A stretch of DNA of 64,000 nucleotides. It comes from Rhabditophanes sp. KR3021. Taxonomy: Eukaryota; Nematoda; Chromadorea; Rhabditida; Alloionematidae. This document shows positions 14,086 to 24,747 of this stretch, piece after piece. The translations under genes were made by a program, and so were the position numbers. A model generated the notes under the pieces. The model was not told the origin of the DNA. It was given only the letters and a program-made list of their open reading frames with translations, and searched no databases. Position 1 is the first letter of the stretch, and each line of letters starts with the position of its first letter. The DNA is taken from contig CAUJLY010000001.1 of the NCBI GenBank assembly GCA_963281155.1, positions 9,238,001-9,302,000 of the forward strand. The letters run 5' to 3'.

Positions 14086-15855
14086 CTATGTAGAGATAAA
14101 TGCAAAATTAACTTGTGTATCCAAACAATTCATGTATTGTATTGAATACATATATCCAGTACATTCACGTGCAATTTCAATATGTTTAAATGGCTTTCGT
14201 AATAAGTGACAATTGCAATTTACATCATTGAATCCATAATTTGGTAATTGTAACAAGTTTAAATGTTCTTTTTCACAGGTAATAAAATGATTGAAAGTAA
14301 TTTTATTAGATGCATTTTCTGGAAAATCAAACAAATGTTTATTCTTAATCTTTGTACATCTTATTTTCAAAATTCGAAGGGAATCTGGAAATTGAAACTC
14401 TACTTTTCTAAGACAATTTGTATATAATACTTGCAAATGCTGCAATGGTAAAAATGTATCGTATTTGAGGAATTCATTACTTAATGCGTAATAAGACATC
14501 TGAAACATTTTAAGATCAGGTATGCTTTTCCCTAAAATATTAATATATTCGTTGAAATCACATCCTTCGCCACTGATATACAACCTTTTCAAAGTTTTTG
14601 GTAATATTGAAATTAATTTTCTGTTCTTTATCAGGGTTGTTTTGAGGGAATTATTATTCGTATGAAATAAAACTAGTCGTAAATAATTTAAATTTTTGAA
14701 ACTTTTTAAAAGCGTACAAATCTCTTTCATTAAAAATGGATTGTACATTTTGTGTAGTAAATTAATACTAAAAAAATGTATGGAGTCTAATATGAAATGA
14801 TTTGCAGATTTGAATGCAGATGGTGCTAAATAATTTAACGTTCTTTTAAATATATTAGTAGACCATAATGGTTTGATGGAATTACAGAATAATGTATTTG
14901 AATTATCCAGATTAATAAAAGGAATATCCTTTTGATAGTTGAATATCTTAATGTTGATTCTTTTTGTAATTGGCCACATATATATGAAAGGTAACACGCT
15001 ATTACCAAAAAAAACTACTGCTAATTGTGATTCTTTATTTCTTCTACAATATATCTGCACGTATTCAAATATATTGTCATAATTGTTTAAACCTGCTGTA
15101 CACAGCAATTCGAGCTTAATTATTGAAGATTTTGTTTTTTCCAAACTCTTAATAATATTAAAATGCTGTTTTTTTGACTTGGGTACATTGTCCAACATAC
15201 TAAATGCAATAGTAATACGTTTGACCTTAGGATGCTTTTGTTCAAAATATCTCTGATGTTGCATTTCGGAATTTATTATTTTATTGAGTTCATTAGCATC
15301 GACCGTATAAAGTTTAATTTCAATATTTTGAACATACCTGAGTTTATAAAAGATACTCATTAAACTTAATCTATTGCTGCATGAAACTACACCATTAACA
15401 AATTGAATAAGACGAAGTTTAGCAAGTCTTGAGTGTTTCCTAATAAAATAATTGATCATTTTGCAAATTTGAGGTACTTTCTTTTTCATACTTCTTTTGC
15501 TTTCAAAATCGTCAAAATGTATTTCTATTGAAATTCCGCAAATTTCTTTTAGTTGCACAAAATTAATTTTATCAAGAATGTAATTCCACTGAGATTCACC
15601 TTCAAAACTAATAGAATGGATAAATCCATATAATTTGTTTTTTGTAAATTTGATATGGGTTTTACTTGCTATATTCATATCTCTGGGGATGAAAATGTTA
15701 TAAAATGTTGAAAAGTTGAGTTTTTGAACAATTGCATAATTTAAAATATTAGTTTGCATTAGAGCAGCTCCGGTAATAGGATCTCTTACACACTTTTTTA
15801 GAATATGTGGTTGCCTTAAAGCAGTGAGCATACATTCTTTTTCTCTAATATCCAT
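14086..15855 (-). CDS. Orphan 589-aa protein, LRR-like C-terminal half
   Basis: Single-exon ORF. The frame stays open up to 15954 but only from a TTG codon, so the ATG at 15855 (MDIREKECMLTALRQPHILK) was chosen. It is very rich in Lys, Asn, Ile and Phe. The C-terminal half shows leucine spacing reminiscent of leucine-rich repeats (LKSFKNLNYLRLVLF, LPKTLKRLYISG, LQHLQVLYTNC, FPDSLRILKIRC). No F-box or catalytic motif is clear, and no signal peptide is visible. Nematodes have large lineage-specific families of F-box/FTH and LRR-like intracellular proteins; membership is a guess. A long intact frame in AT-rich DNA argues that it is a real gene. Neighbours give no functional clue. Confidence 0.6.
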   Translation of the reverse strand: MDIREKECMLTALRQPHILKKCVRDPITGAALMQTNILNYAIVQKLNFSTFYNIFIPRDMNIASKTHIKFTKNKLYGFIHSISFEGESQWNYILDKINFVQLKEICGISIEIHFDDFESKRSMKKKVPQICKMINYFIRKHSRLAKLRLIQFVNGVVSCSNRLSLMSIFYKLRYVQNIEIKLYTVDANELNKIINSEMQHQRYFEQKHPKVKRITIAFSMLDNVPKSKKQHFNIIKSLEKTKSSIIKLELLCTAGLNNYDNIFEYVQIYCRRNKESQLAVVFFGNSVLPFIYMWPITKRINIKIFNYQKDIPFINLDNSNTLFCNSIKPLWSTNIFKRTLNYLAPSAFKSANHFILDSIHFFSINLLHKMYNPFLMKEICTLLKSFKNLNYLRLVLFHTNNNSLKTTLIKNRKLISILPKTLKRLYISGEGCDFNEYINILGKSIPDLKMFQMSYYALSNEFLKYDTFLPLQHLQVLYTNCLRKVEFQFPDSLRILKIRCTKIKNKHLFDFPENASNKITFNHFITCEKEHLNLLQLPNYGFNDVNCNCHLLRKPFKHIEIARECTGYMYSIQYMNCLDTQVNFAFIST

Positions 15856-16692
15856 GGTAGTAAATAAATAAACAATAGTTTGTTTAAAAGAATGATCAAT
15901 GAACGGATGCGTGAGAATGCAAATGCTAATCAAAACAAATTGTCTTTGTTCCAATCAGTGTAGCCATATAACCTGACCAAAATGGCCAATCATCCATATC
16001 AGATCATTTTAGGCCTGGTTCTAATTAAAAGTACATTATATTAATATTAGTAGCAATTTAATTTTGCACTTTAAATGCATTAACATGTTTGCATTTTCAG
16101 AGGTAAGCTTGTTGATCCATAATGACTTTTAGTCGGATCTTACATAAGCGACCTAATCTACCTTCTAATACAGTCTGCTTGGTTTCATCAAATGGTATAT
16201 CATATTGGAAAAACTTATTTCATTCATACAATTTAAGGGATTTAAAAGGATTGTTCCTGCACCAACAAATACACTTAACTATTTTTACTATTTTATAGTT
16301 AGTAAATGATACCACAAATTTAAAATCCAATTTATGTATTTAGACTAAATCATTTAATTTCTTGTATGTTGAGTTATATTAAAACATATATACAATCAAA
16401 TACAAATAGATCACTGCAAACTATTTTTAAAGTTTAATTTTTGACCAAACTGAATACAGTTGGTAGCACAAGTTTACAAAATAATTTATATTTCAAACAT
16501 CCTAAAATGATGGTGCAAAAATTGAAACCAAATAAAGTGTTTCCTATTTGAACAGTTTGTTAGACATTTTTTGTATAAGTTTGGTTTTGCAGCTATGTCA
16601 TTTGGCATGAATATATTCACCTAATTAAATAGAGTCAACGTAGTTATTTAAGGGTTGTTGGTGAGGAGAAAGTATCATATTCCATTTACGAC
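15856..16692. other. Intergenic; promoter of the ShKT gene at right end
   Basis: No gene seen. A TATA-like TATTTAAG near 16645 may serve the ShKT gene starting at 16693. Confidence 0.4.
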
Positions 16693-18032
16693 ATGGTTTC
16701 TTGCAAATTGGTTTTAGCTATCCTTTTGGTTGCTGCTCCATCCTCAGTTATGAGTCAAGCAGTAGGTACTACATGTACCGCAGCAGCTTTTTGTAGCACT
16801 GGTTTAGGTAATAAGGACATTATTTTGTATTTTATAACAAAGCCATTTCAGCATGTAATGATAAACCTACAATCGATAAGACTGGAACCAAGGTATGTAC
16901 CAAACAATGCACCGTAGACACTGAATGTGGCGGAGGCACATGTGGCCCATCAACATTAGACACACCTCTTAAGACTTGTGATCTTTCTGGAGAAGCAGTA
17001 GATGGTTGTGCGGGCCCGTGTGGGGCTGGTACTGTCTGCAATGAATTTACATTACAGTGTGACGCCCCAACCACACTCGCCTCAACCGCTTCCGTAACTG
17101 AAGCCACAACAGTTGGAACTTGTTTAGATATTGCCCCCAATTGCGCAGCTTTATCCGCTCAAGGCTTGTGCACTGATGCCAAATATCAGGCACTTATGTC
17201 TTCAGATTGTGCAAACACGTAAGTAATATTCAATCCTTCACTTAAAGTTTCTTTAGTTGTTCAACATGTGCCAGTGCAGGAACTGCCACAACTGTTGCTT
17301 CAACCACTTGTGTAGATACATTATCTTCTACTACAACAACTTGTGCTAAGATGGCTACTTTATGTAGCTCGGGAGCTTACAAAGCTTTTATGATTGCCGT
17401 AAGTTTTGATTTAATAAACATATTTATACTTCTTTTCAGAACTGGTAGGTTATTAATTTATAGATATATTCTAATGATATTGAAGTGCTGCAACATGTTC
17501 ATTCTGCGGAGAACCAGGAGCTGGAAGTGGCGCTGCTGGAGGTGGAATTGGAACTCCTCAAGTTATTTACCCAGGAACATCAACAACCACATGTGTTGAT
17601 CTAATCACTAGTGGAGCCAACTCTTGCACTGCCTTAGCTAGTTATTGTAATGTTTCAGCTTGGTATGTTGGAGAAACATTTTGAAATGATATCTTATCAA
17701 AATGTGTGTCTTTTAAACTGGTTAATCATTTTATCTTTCCAGGATTAGCGTCATGACTACCAACTGCCCCGCCACTTGCAACAGATGCATCAACATTACA
17801 AATACTTCTGGAGTTTGTGCTGATACTTACAAGGTACATTTTACAGACCATTAAACTTATTTCTTTTATTTCTTAGGCTAATGGAACCACTGATTGTGTT
17901 GCGTCAAAGAAACATTTATGTACAAATGCAACGTATCAAACAATCTACAGGTATGCCAATCTTTATGCCAATGCTTATCTAATATCTTCTTTTAGACAAC
18001 AATGTCCAAAATTATGTGGCTTCTGTATTTAA
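16693..18032 (+). CDS. Secreted protein with four ShKT-like cysteine domains
   Basis: Eight exons: 16693-16807, 16852-17218, 17257-17398, 17440-17444, 17486-17662, 17743-17833, 17877-17950 and 17996-18032. They total 1008 nt, 335 aa. A signal peptide (MVSCKLVLAILLVAAPSSVM) is followed by a Cys-rich N-terminal part. Four ShKT-like six-cysteine modules then end in CANTCSTC, CAATCSFC, CPATCNRC and CPKLCGFC. Thr/Ser/Gly linkers separate them. ShKT domains are found in ion-channel-blocking peptides but are also common as disulfide modules in nematode secreted enzymes and surface proteins; no enzyme domain is present here, so a structural or interaction role is as likely as a toxin-like one. The 5-nt exon AACTG is required to keep frame and to supply a conserved Cys of the second module. 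Poly(A) signal AATAAA at 18070-18075. Confidence 0.85.
17440..17444 (+). other. 5-nt microexon of the ShKT gene
   Basis: AACTG is flanked by TCTTTTCAG on the left and GTAGGT on the right, between two 41-nt introns (17399-17439, 17445-17485). It completes Asn and most of a Cys codon (TG|T). With it the eight exons total a multiple of three; without it the downstream frame is lost and a module cysteine disappears. Inferred from sequence only. Confidence 0.7.
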
Positions 18033-18510
18033 TAACAAACATTAATTAGTTAACTTTACTTTCTATTAAAATAAATATGAAGCATTGGTTCGTGTATTAC
18101 TTTATTATGACCATCGTTTTTAAAATTATCTCATATTACTCCATTGACATTGGTGGTAATGTTGTTGAAACGATACAATTCATTAAACTTTAGCCCGTTC
18201 ATCATACTTATGTATTTAGGAAACGGCAAAATGGTAGAGCAATGTTAAAATGTGGTGGTGTTTGTGTTAATTTGGCAAGAAGCACCATTGACTCAAAGCC
18301 AAATGGATAATCGCACTGGAGCCATGTCAACTTTATTAGTTCATGTAAAAACAAAAAAGATTATAATGATACAAATAAATTTATTTTTGAAATATCGTAA
18401 ACTATACATTACGTTTTGCAAAGCAATGGTCGAAGTTAAATGTTTGATCCGGTTTTCGTTAGTTTATTGATAGGAGTTGAATGGGATGCAATACTATCGT
18501 CCAAACAGGA
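18033..18510. other. Intergenic, nothing recognised
   Basis: 3' UTR of the ShKT gene on the left. The plus ORF at 18252-18470 lacks support. Confidence 0.5.
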
Positions 18511-19058
18511 TCAGGAATAGTCAGAAGATACCAAGTTTACTAGACTTTCTCTTGGTAATGAATGATAAGTATCATCAGTATCATCCAATCGGATTGTTTC
18601 CATGTTTTGCGGGGTACTGAAAGGGAATATTTAGTATAGGAACATTAATTAAATTACACTGAGAAGATTGAGTTCAATGGATCTGAATACTCATTGAAAG
18701 ATAGATTTGTCCTTTCAACAGTTGATCCAAAGGAATATCTAGTAGGTACAATTTGATACTCAATATGTGGTGGGAGTAATTTAGTTTGACAAAAAGTATG
18801 ATCCGTCTTCTTTCTTTGGATATCGTTATCATTTGAATACACCAAGACCATCTTTCGCCTTTTTTCGAATGGTTGTTTCATTTTGTTGAGCACTAGCTTG
18901 ATAATACTCAACCCCAATAACTTATTTATGAGGAACATAATAATCATCCAAAAGACTATCAACAGTTTTGCTAAAGCATACATTATTGCCACAATCACCA
19001 TTATCATTAAGACAAGCACACCAACATTCCAATCTTCCTTTGATAAATGTATCTCCAT
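18511..19058 (-). CDS. Small single-pass or two-pass membrane protein, unknown
   Basis: Two exons on the minus strand, 18658-19058 and 18511-18616, with a 41-nt intron (18617-18657); 168 aa, frame maintained. Residues 1-10 are polar (MEIHLSKEDW). A long hydrophobic block spans about residues 11-57 (VGVLVLMIMVIVAIMYALAK, LLIVFWMIIMFLINKLLG), enough for one or two helices. A basic stretch (KQPFEKRRK) and a polar Ser/Thr/Asp-rich tail ending SSDYS follow. The splice choice SV|TPQNMETIRLDDTDD was made because the alternative frame stops at once. No family recognised. Confidence 0.65.
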
Positions 19059-20214
19059 GACGTTTGTGTGAATAAGATTATTGGTTAAAAAGGCACCTAC
19101 ACTTTACAAAAAAATGAAGCTTTTATCTTGTACATCCATTTTATACTAAATCAAAATGGTGATTCTTTGGTAATAGTACACATCATCTACTTTGGTTTGT
19201 CTTTAAAACGACTAACTTTTATTAGATCATTTGTGTGGACTTTCGAAGATTAAAGTTTGATGGAACCGAAACATTTTAAAACAACTAAATGTATCAAAGT
19301 TACATCATTACGATATAAAATTAAATGCTAAATGCAACAATCATTTATTTAATTATCTCATTTTGTTTATGCTTTTTCATTGTTAATTAATAAATTGTGT
19401 GTGGCAACATTCTTTGGTGTACCTAATTTAAGATAACTGTTGAATACAATACTTGTCTAGATACATTTTTATGTGGTGACTTGTATTTTTTGATGCATAA
19501 ATGTTTTTGAATGCTGGAATGAGATGTTGTTAGTGTAATTATGGGCACCCAAACTTGACTAAAAAGAGAAATCACACACCAACTTGGTTTGTATAATCAA
19601 GTTCATTGTGGACAAATATTTATATCAGAACAAAAATGAGGTATTGTTAACAAAACAGTCATTCTTGACTTCTTGTACACCTTTTTAGGTAACACGTTCA
19701 TCAAGTTGGTTGTCATAGATATTTATATAATCGTTGGTTTGGTGTGGTATCCATCAAATCGACATGGAATCTACGAAGTTTAAATTAGGCAGTTGATTAT
19801 AATAAACGAATTATTTTGATAAGCCTGTTTTGACACCATATTTATATTGTAATGGCAAAGGTGGGTCAAAAAGATCAGTATACATTTATTTATTAGCTGC
19901 AAACCAATTAAAGTGAATATTGTTAACAATATATAAATACAGAATTAAATATAATTGTATATATACTTTCTGGTTAATGAAAAGATTAACAAATGTGATA
20001 TAAATTGATTTTAAAAGAAGAAAGTAAACTTTGATTGTGTTTGTAAATATTTTGTTGGATATTTAAATAAATTGCTCAATTTGAGTAGAACATTTTGTTG
20101 TTTGATCAATTAAATGATAGATAAACATATTTAACTGGCTTGAATTATACATATTAAACATTAACATTAACTTAGAATGTTTGTTTGTATAATATATGTA
20201 TTAAAGATCATCGT
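19059..20214. other. Intergenic, nothing recognised
   Basis: AT-rich spacer before the SL RNA genes. No coding or RNA feature seen. Confidence 0.5.
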
Positions 20215-20248
20215 CCTACTTCCGATTAACTCAACTGATCATATAAAA
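20215..20248 (+). promoter_or_regulatory. SL RNA gene 1 promoter: PSE-like element and TATA box
   Basis: CCTACTTCCGATT (20215-20227) starts 57 bases, and TATAAAA (20242-20248) 30 bases, before the predicted first base of the SL RNA (20272). The same two elements stand at exactly the same distances before copy 2, while the bases between them differ. That is the pattern of conserved snRNA-type promoter elements (PSE plus TATA). No T-run terminator follows the RNA, so Pol II is more likely than Pol III. Confidence 0.75.
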
Positions 20249-20271
20249 GACCAACTAAATCAAACTTAGAC

Positions 20272-20365
20272 GGTTTAAAAAACCCAGTTTGAGGTTAGTA
20301 TGCGTTCAGGATTCTACACGAATTCTGTTAGCAAATTTTGGAAGGAGACTTGAAAAGGTCTCTAA
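20272..20365 (+). ncRNA. Spliced-leader (SL) RNA, copy 1
   Basis: The leader occupies 20272-20293 (22 nt). It begins GGTTTAAAAAACC and ends AGTTTGAG, with a GTTAGT donor immediately after it at 20294. It matches nematode SL1 at 18 of 22 positions (differences at 8, 9, 11 and 14) and has the same length and the same TTTGAG|GT junction. The intron half carries an Sm site AATTTTGG (20334-20341) followed by a stem GAGAC...GTCTC (20345-20349 with 20358-20362). This is the order seen in C. elegans SL RNA. Length about 94 nt, 3' end approximate. The RNA would donate its leader to pre-mRNAs in trans. The alternative, a chance repeat, is unlikely given three ordered motifs and the promoter geometry. 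Confidence 0.9.
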
Positions 20366-20459
20366 TAAAAATATTGAAAATAAAAAATGACTGTTACATT
20401 AACAAAGGAATGACTTGTTTAAATGTGTGTATGCATTATTCAGCTACCCAGCGCAAAGG

Positions 20460-20493
20460 CCTACTTCCGATTGTCAGATATGTGTGTATAAAA
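20460..20493 (+). promoter_or_regulatory. SL RNA gene 2 promoter: PSE-like element and TATA box
   Basis: CCTACTTCCGATT at 20460-20472 and TATAAAA at 20487-20493 lie 57 and 30 bases before the predicted start at 20517, identical to copy 1. Confidence 0.75.
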
Positions 20494-20516
20494 GGCTGGT
20501 AAAAGGGGACTAAGAC

Positions 20517-20609
20517 GGTTTAAAAAACCCAGTTTGAGGTTAGTATGCGTTCAGGATTCTACATGAATTCTGTTAGCAAATTTTGGAATGAGACTTGAAA
20601 AGGCCTCTA
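20517..20609 (+). ncRNA. Spliced-leader (SL) RNA, copy 2
   Basis: The leader at 20517-20538 is identical to copy 1, with donor GTTAGT at 20539, Sm site AATTTTGG at 20579-20586 and a 3' hairpin around 20591-20607. It differs from copy 1 at only about three positions over the RNA (one in the middle, two around the hairpin, where one A-U pair becomes A-C). The repeat period is 245 bp. Sequence outside promoter elements and RNA is not conserved between copies, so selection or gene conversion acts on the gene itself. Confidence 0.88.
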
Positions 20610-20837
20610 AAAAACAACCAAACAATAACACATTTGTTGTACATCTTACAATAATTTACTATCAAATTAATCCTTTTCAAAAGTATCTGTGATATTATAT
20701 TACTGAATATGCATGCAGTCAACCATCTTGCTATATATTTTAGCGTCATATGCAAATGCAGATGAAGTTAGTGATAAAAGAAAATGTATGAGAGATCATT
20801 TATTTAACAATATTTATAACAAAAAAGAGTAATTAAT
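20610..20837. other. Spacer between SL RNA genes and histone H4
   Basis: Nothing recognised. A third SL copy is not present here. Confidence 0.5.
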
Positions 20838-20853
20838 AGTCCTAAAGAGGACT
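20838..20853 (-). terminator. Histone mRNA 3' stem-loop (H4)
   Basis: On the minus strand AGTCCT-CTTT-AGGACT: a 6-bp stem with a 4-nt loop, about 38 bases after the H4 stop. The loop starts with C, as in nematode histone genes; other animals usually have T. It directs SLBP-dependent 3'-end formation. Confidence 0.9.
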
Positions 20854-20891
20854 GTTGGGAATTTGTAATGTGTATTTGTGTGTTAATTAAA

Positions 20892-21875
<984 letters not shown>

Positions 21876-21923
21876 TTCCTGTCATTCTTATGCTTGTACA
21901 ATAAACCACACTTTTATCCCATC

Positions 21924-21939
21924 AGCCCTCTTTAGGGCT
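21924..21939 (+). terminator. Histone mRNA 3' stem-loop (H3)
   Basis: AGCCCT-CTTT-AGGGCT, 48 bases after the H3 stop. The stem differs from the other three histone genes by a compensated base pair (T-A to C-G), which supports selection on pairing. Confidence 0.92.
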
Positions 21940-22264
21940 ATCAATGTTCTCACTTTAATTAAATTATTCTTTTGACGTATGCCTTCATAATAAATACATT
22001 CTCTTTATCAATTGTGCCTCTTTGATTCTAATCACATTTGGAATGCCTACACATTTAATGGTAAAATACTAAAAATGTTTGTGTGTTGCGGAAGTAGATG
22101 CTTTACGCGCCAAAGAATTTACTTTTACACAAAAGTACACACATAGCAGTACTTGCCTGGCAATATCTAGTTAAATATGTTTAAAAATATAAATGATGAT
22201 GTCAACAATTTATTACGTTCAAGCAAATGATAATTTAATACGAGATCAAAGAAAGTAAAATGAT

Positions 22265-22280
22265 AGTCCTAAAGAGGACT
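22265..22280 (-). terminator. Histone mRNA 3' stem-loop (H2A)
   Basis: Minus-strand AGTCCT-CTTT-AGGACT, 36 bases after the H2A stop. The spacer 21940-22264 between the convergent H3 and H2A ends holds no gene. Confidence 0.9.
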
Positions 22281-22316
22281 GTTGGGAATGTAGAATGTTT
22301 AAATTAGTCAAATAAT

Positions 22317-22712
22317 TTACTCGGCAGTTGAAGCGGCGATTTCGGCTCCTTTCTTTGGAACAAGTCCAGATTGGATGTTTGGAAGAACTCCACCTTGAGC
22401 AATGGTGACTCCGGATAAGAGTTTGTTCAACTCTTCGTCATTTCTGATGGCCAATTGAAGATGTCTGGGGTTGATTCTGGACTTCTTGTTATCACGGGCA
22501 GCGTTACCGGCCAATTCAAGGACTTCAGCAGCCAAGTACTCGAGAACGGCGGCGAGGTAAACTGGAGCTCCGGCACCAACTCTCTCGGCGTAGTTTCCTT
22601 TTCTGAGCATACGATGAAGACGACCAACTGGGAATTGAAGTCCAGCTCTGCTAGATCTTGACTTGGCTTTTCCTGTGGACTTAGCTTTTCCTCCCTTTCC
22701 GCGGCCAGACAT
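22317..22712 (-). CDS. his (H2A): Histone H2A
   Basis: 131 aa, single exon. The start was set at [20 protein letters not shown] because the TATA box (minus-strand TATAAAA at 22772-22778) leaves room only for this ATG, although the frame is open further upstream. It has the canonical [13 protein letters not shown], acidic-patch residues ([29 protein letters not shown]) and a short C-tail ending in [13 protein letters not shown]. No H2A.Z or H2A.X-type SQ tail. Confidence 0.98.
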   Translation of the reverse strand: MSGRGKGGKAKSTGKAKSRSSRAGLQFPVGRLHRMLRKGNYAERVGAGAPVYLAAVLEYLAAEVLELAGNAARDNKKSRINPRHLQLAIRNDEELNKLLSGVTIAQGGVLPNIQSGLVPKKGAEIAASTAE

Positions 22713-23031
22713 GATTTGAATAAATGTAAAGTATGAGTTAAACTCGATACTGAATGCACGCAAACTATGTCTTTTATACTTTTTGTTTGCGGTGTGGGTG
22801 TGTCTACCTAATCATATCTATAGAAAGGTTAGTAAATGCGGGAAAGAAGTAGTGATCCCCCATCGCCACCATTTTTTCCTTCCGCTGTGGGTGTGTCTAT
22901 CTAATCAGATGTATTAGGTCAGTAAATGCGGGAAAGTTGCAGGGTCCACCCATCACCATCAACTTTTTATATAAAAGACAACACGTTTGCTAAACCATAT
23001 CACTTGTATTTATACATTTATCTATTCAATC
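22713..23031. promoter_or_regulatory. Divergent H2A/H2B promoter
   Basis: It contains the H2A TATA (minus, 22772-22778), the H2B TATA (TATAAAA, 22970-22976) and two copies of a roughly 80-90 bp block, each with GCGGGAAA (22838-22845 and 22928-22935), a match to the E2F core TTTCCCGC. Confidence 0.7.
22793..22962. repeat. Tandem duplicated promoter block between H2A and H2B
   Basis: Copy A (about 22793-22876) and copy B (about 22886-22962) share TGTGGGTGTGTCTA, CTAATCA, AGTAAATGCGGGAAAG and a CCCATC/CCACC end. They differ by substitutions and a few small gaps. Confidence 0.75.
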
Positions 23032-23403
23032 ATGCCACCAAAGCCCGCTGCTAAAGGAAAGAAAGCTGTCAAAGCTACCAAGACCGTCCGTGTTGGCGGA
23101 GAAAAGAAGAGAAGGAAGACCAGAAAGGAATCTTACTCCACTTACATCTACCGTGTATTGAAGCAAGTCCATCCAGACACTGGAGTCTCTTCAAAGGCCA
23201 TGTCAATCATGAACTCATTCGTGAATGATGTCTTCGAAAGAATCGCCGGAGAAGCTTCCAAACTCGCCCAATACAACAAGAAGTCCACCATCTCATCCAG
23301 AGAAATTCAAACTTCTGTTCGTCTTATTCTTCCAGGAGAGTTGGCCAAGCACGCTGTCTCCGAAGGAACAAAGGCTGTCACCAAATACACCAGCACCAAG
23401 TAA
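23032..23403 (+). CDS. his (H2B): Histone H2B
   Basis: 123 aa, single exon. Start set at [17 protein letters not shown], 56 bases after the TATA box. It has a Lys-rich N-tail, the HBR-like basic patch [11 protein letters not shown], the core [20 protein letters not shown] and the C-terminal helix [13 protein letters not shown] with the ubiquitinated Lys context. It completes the core histone quartet; no H1 gene is in the window. Confidence 0.98.
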   Translation: MPPKPAAKGKKAVKATKTVRVGGEKKRRKTRKESYSTYIYRVLKQVHPDTGVSSKAMSIMNSFVNDVFERIAGEASKLAQYNKKSTISSREIQTSVRLILPGELAKHAVSEGTKAVTKYTSTK

Positions 23404-23447
23404 ATCGGCTTTACAATCTGACATAATTGATCTCATACATTCCCAAC

Positions 23448-23463
23448 AGTCCTCTTTAGGACT
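23448..23463 (+). terminator. Histone mRNA 3' stem-loop (H2B)
   Basis: AGTCCT-CTTT-AGGACT, preceded by CCCAAC, 44 bases after the H2B stop. The upstream TCCCAAC is shared with the H4 and H2A stem-loops. Confidence 0.92.
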
Positions 23464-24286
23464 ATTAAAATCTATTTTTTAAATAAAATGTTTCTTTTAG
23501 TCTAAACATGTTTCTTGGATACAATATCACATCCTAATTTACGTACTAGCAAGACCAGTGCAGCCATTCAACTTTACATTTTATATACACAAAACGTATG
23601 CTAAAACAGGTAAATAACAAATAAATAAAGTTTAGTTTCATTTAAAAAATAGTTACGCAAACTTAGAACTCTTCTTTAATTTAATCAAATTAGTTCATAA
23701 CTTACCAGTAATAATATTCAGGCATTATTTGTTCAAAAATCATCTAGATTTAGCAAACAGAGTTATTTTTAAACTTGGTTAGGATAAATCAAAACAGGCA
23801 TCTACTTATATTATTGATGGGTCTTCTATTATTATGTTTTCTTAACTGCTTCAAAACATATGCATAAGATTTAAAATATTTTGATTGCAGTAAAGTCATT
23901 TTTTATGTTAAATATTTAAAAGGGTGAAATTAGCTGAATAAACTAGTAAGTAAATTAATTATAGCTCAATAGACTTTAAAACCACATTAAGAACGATTCC
24001 TGTTAATGAAAATAATATATAATGGAACCTAATTGTTAGTTAAGCATTAATGACAATTTCCATATTTATAAGTCCATTCTACATCTAGTTGCTGAAAATA
24101 CTAATATTAAATATGTACAGGGTAATAATAAAGCACAATTGTGCATATTAATTAAAAACAAATTGATAAAAGTGTTTATGTGTTTCAAGTTATTTGTATC
24201 ACAGCATGAATGCTCTTATTTGGTTTTGTATATAAAAATTGATCAAAACAAACATTTTGTGGATAAATATAATCACAAACACAAGT
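23464..24286. other. Intergenic, nothing recognised
   Basis: AT-rich. The plus ORF at 24139-24330 runs antisense across the end of the next gene and has no support. Confidence 0.5.
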
Positions 24287-24747
24287 TTAATCCCCCATAT
24301 CCTCATCTACTGATTGAATCTTTTGTTTAATTGGAGATTTGAGGCAAAGGCGAAGTTTACCCATCAAATTTCTTATCTTATATGAAGCGTTACCACACAC
24401 AGGAGTTATTTGAAACTAATTAAAATCAAATTAATAAGATAGCCTACCTCAAAGTCCTTAACTCTTTTTCTCATTTCCACTTTAAATCTTTCACGACGTT
24501 CCAGCATTTTCATTACGACTTCCAATAAGTTTGGCACAACACAGACACCATAGACATTGTCTAAATTCAAATTTATCTCGTCGAGACTTTCTTTGTCAGG
24601 CAGAAACTGTTCAAAGGAAATTACACCAGAAGGTAAATATTGCTCTGGATTTTCATCAAACAGATGCAGGAAGGGATTAGATGATTTCTCTTTTTGAGAT
24701 AGATTAGAAGAAATAATCTTGGCAGGCTTTTTAGATTTAGGAGGCAT
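24287..24747 (-). CDS. Small basic/acidic protein, unknown
   Basis: Two exons on the minus strand, 24448-24747 and 24287-24415, with a 32-nt intron (24416-24447; GTAGGC to AATTAG); 142 aa in frame. The N-terminus is Lys-rich (MPPKSKKPAK). An acidic middle follows (FDENPEQYLPSGVISFEQFL, PDKESLDEINLNL), then a predicted helix VVPNLLEVVMKMLERRERFK. A basic end (NLMGKLRLCLKSPIKQK) closes with EDMGD. It looks like a small nuclear or complex-subunit protein, but no family is recognised. Confidence 0.6.

Noticed and set aside
20272..20609. The 245-bp repeat as a transposon or tRNA-derived repeat
   Set aside because: Only promoter elements and the RNA are conserved. A 22-nt leader, donor, Sm site and hairpin in order are specific to SL RNA; there is no A/B box and no target-site duplication.
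22088..22100. Minus-strand CTACTTCCG near H2A as a PSE of another snRNA gene
   Set aside because: Only nine bases match. No TATA at the right spacing and no recognisable snRNA follows.
24416..24447. Reading the 24.4-24.7 kb gene without splicing
   Set aside because: The unspliced ORF ends at once after a GTAGGC donor, whereas splicing gives 43 more in-frame residues of similar composition.
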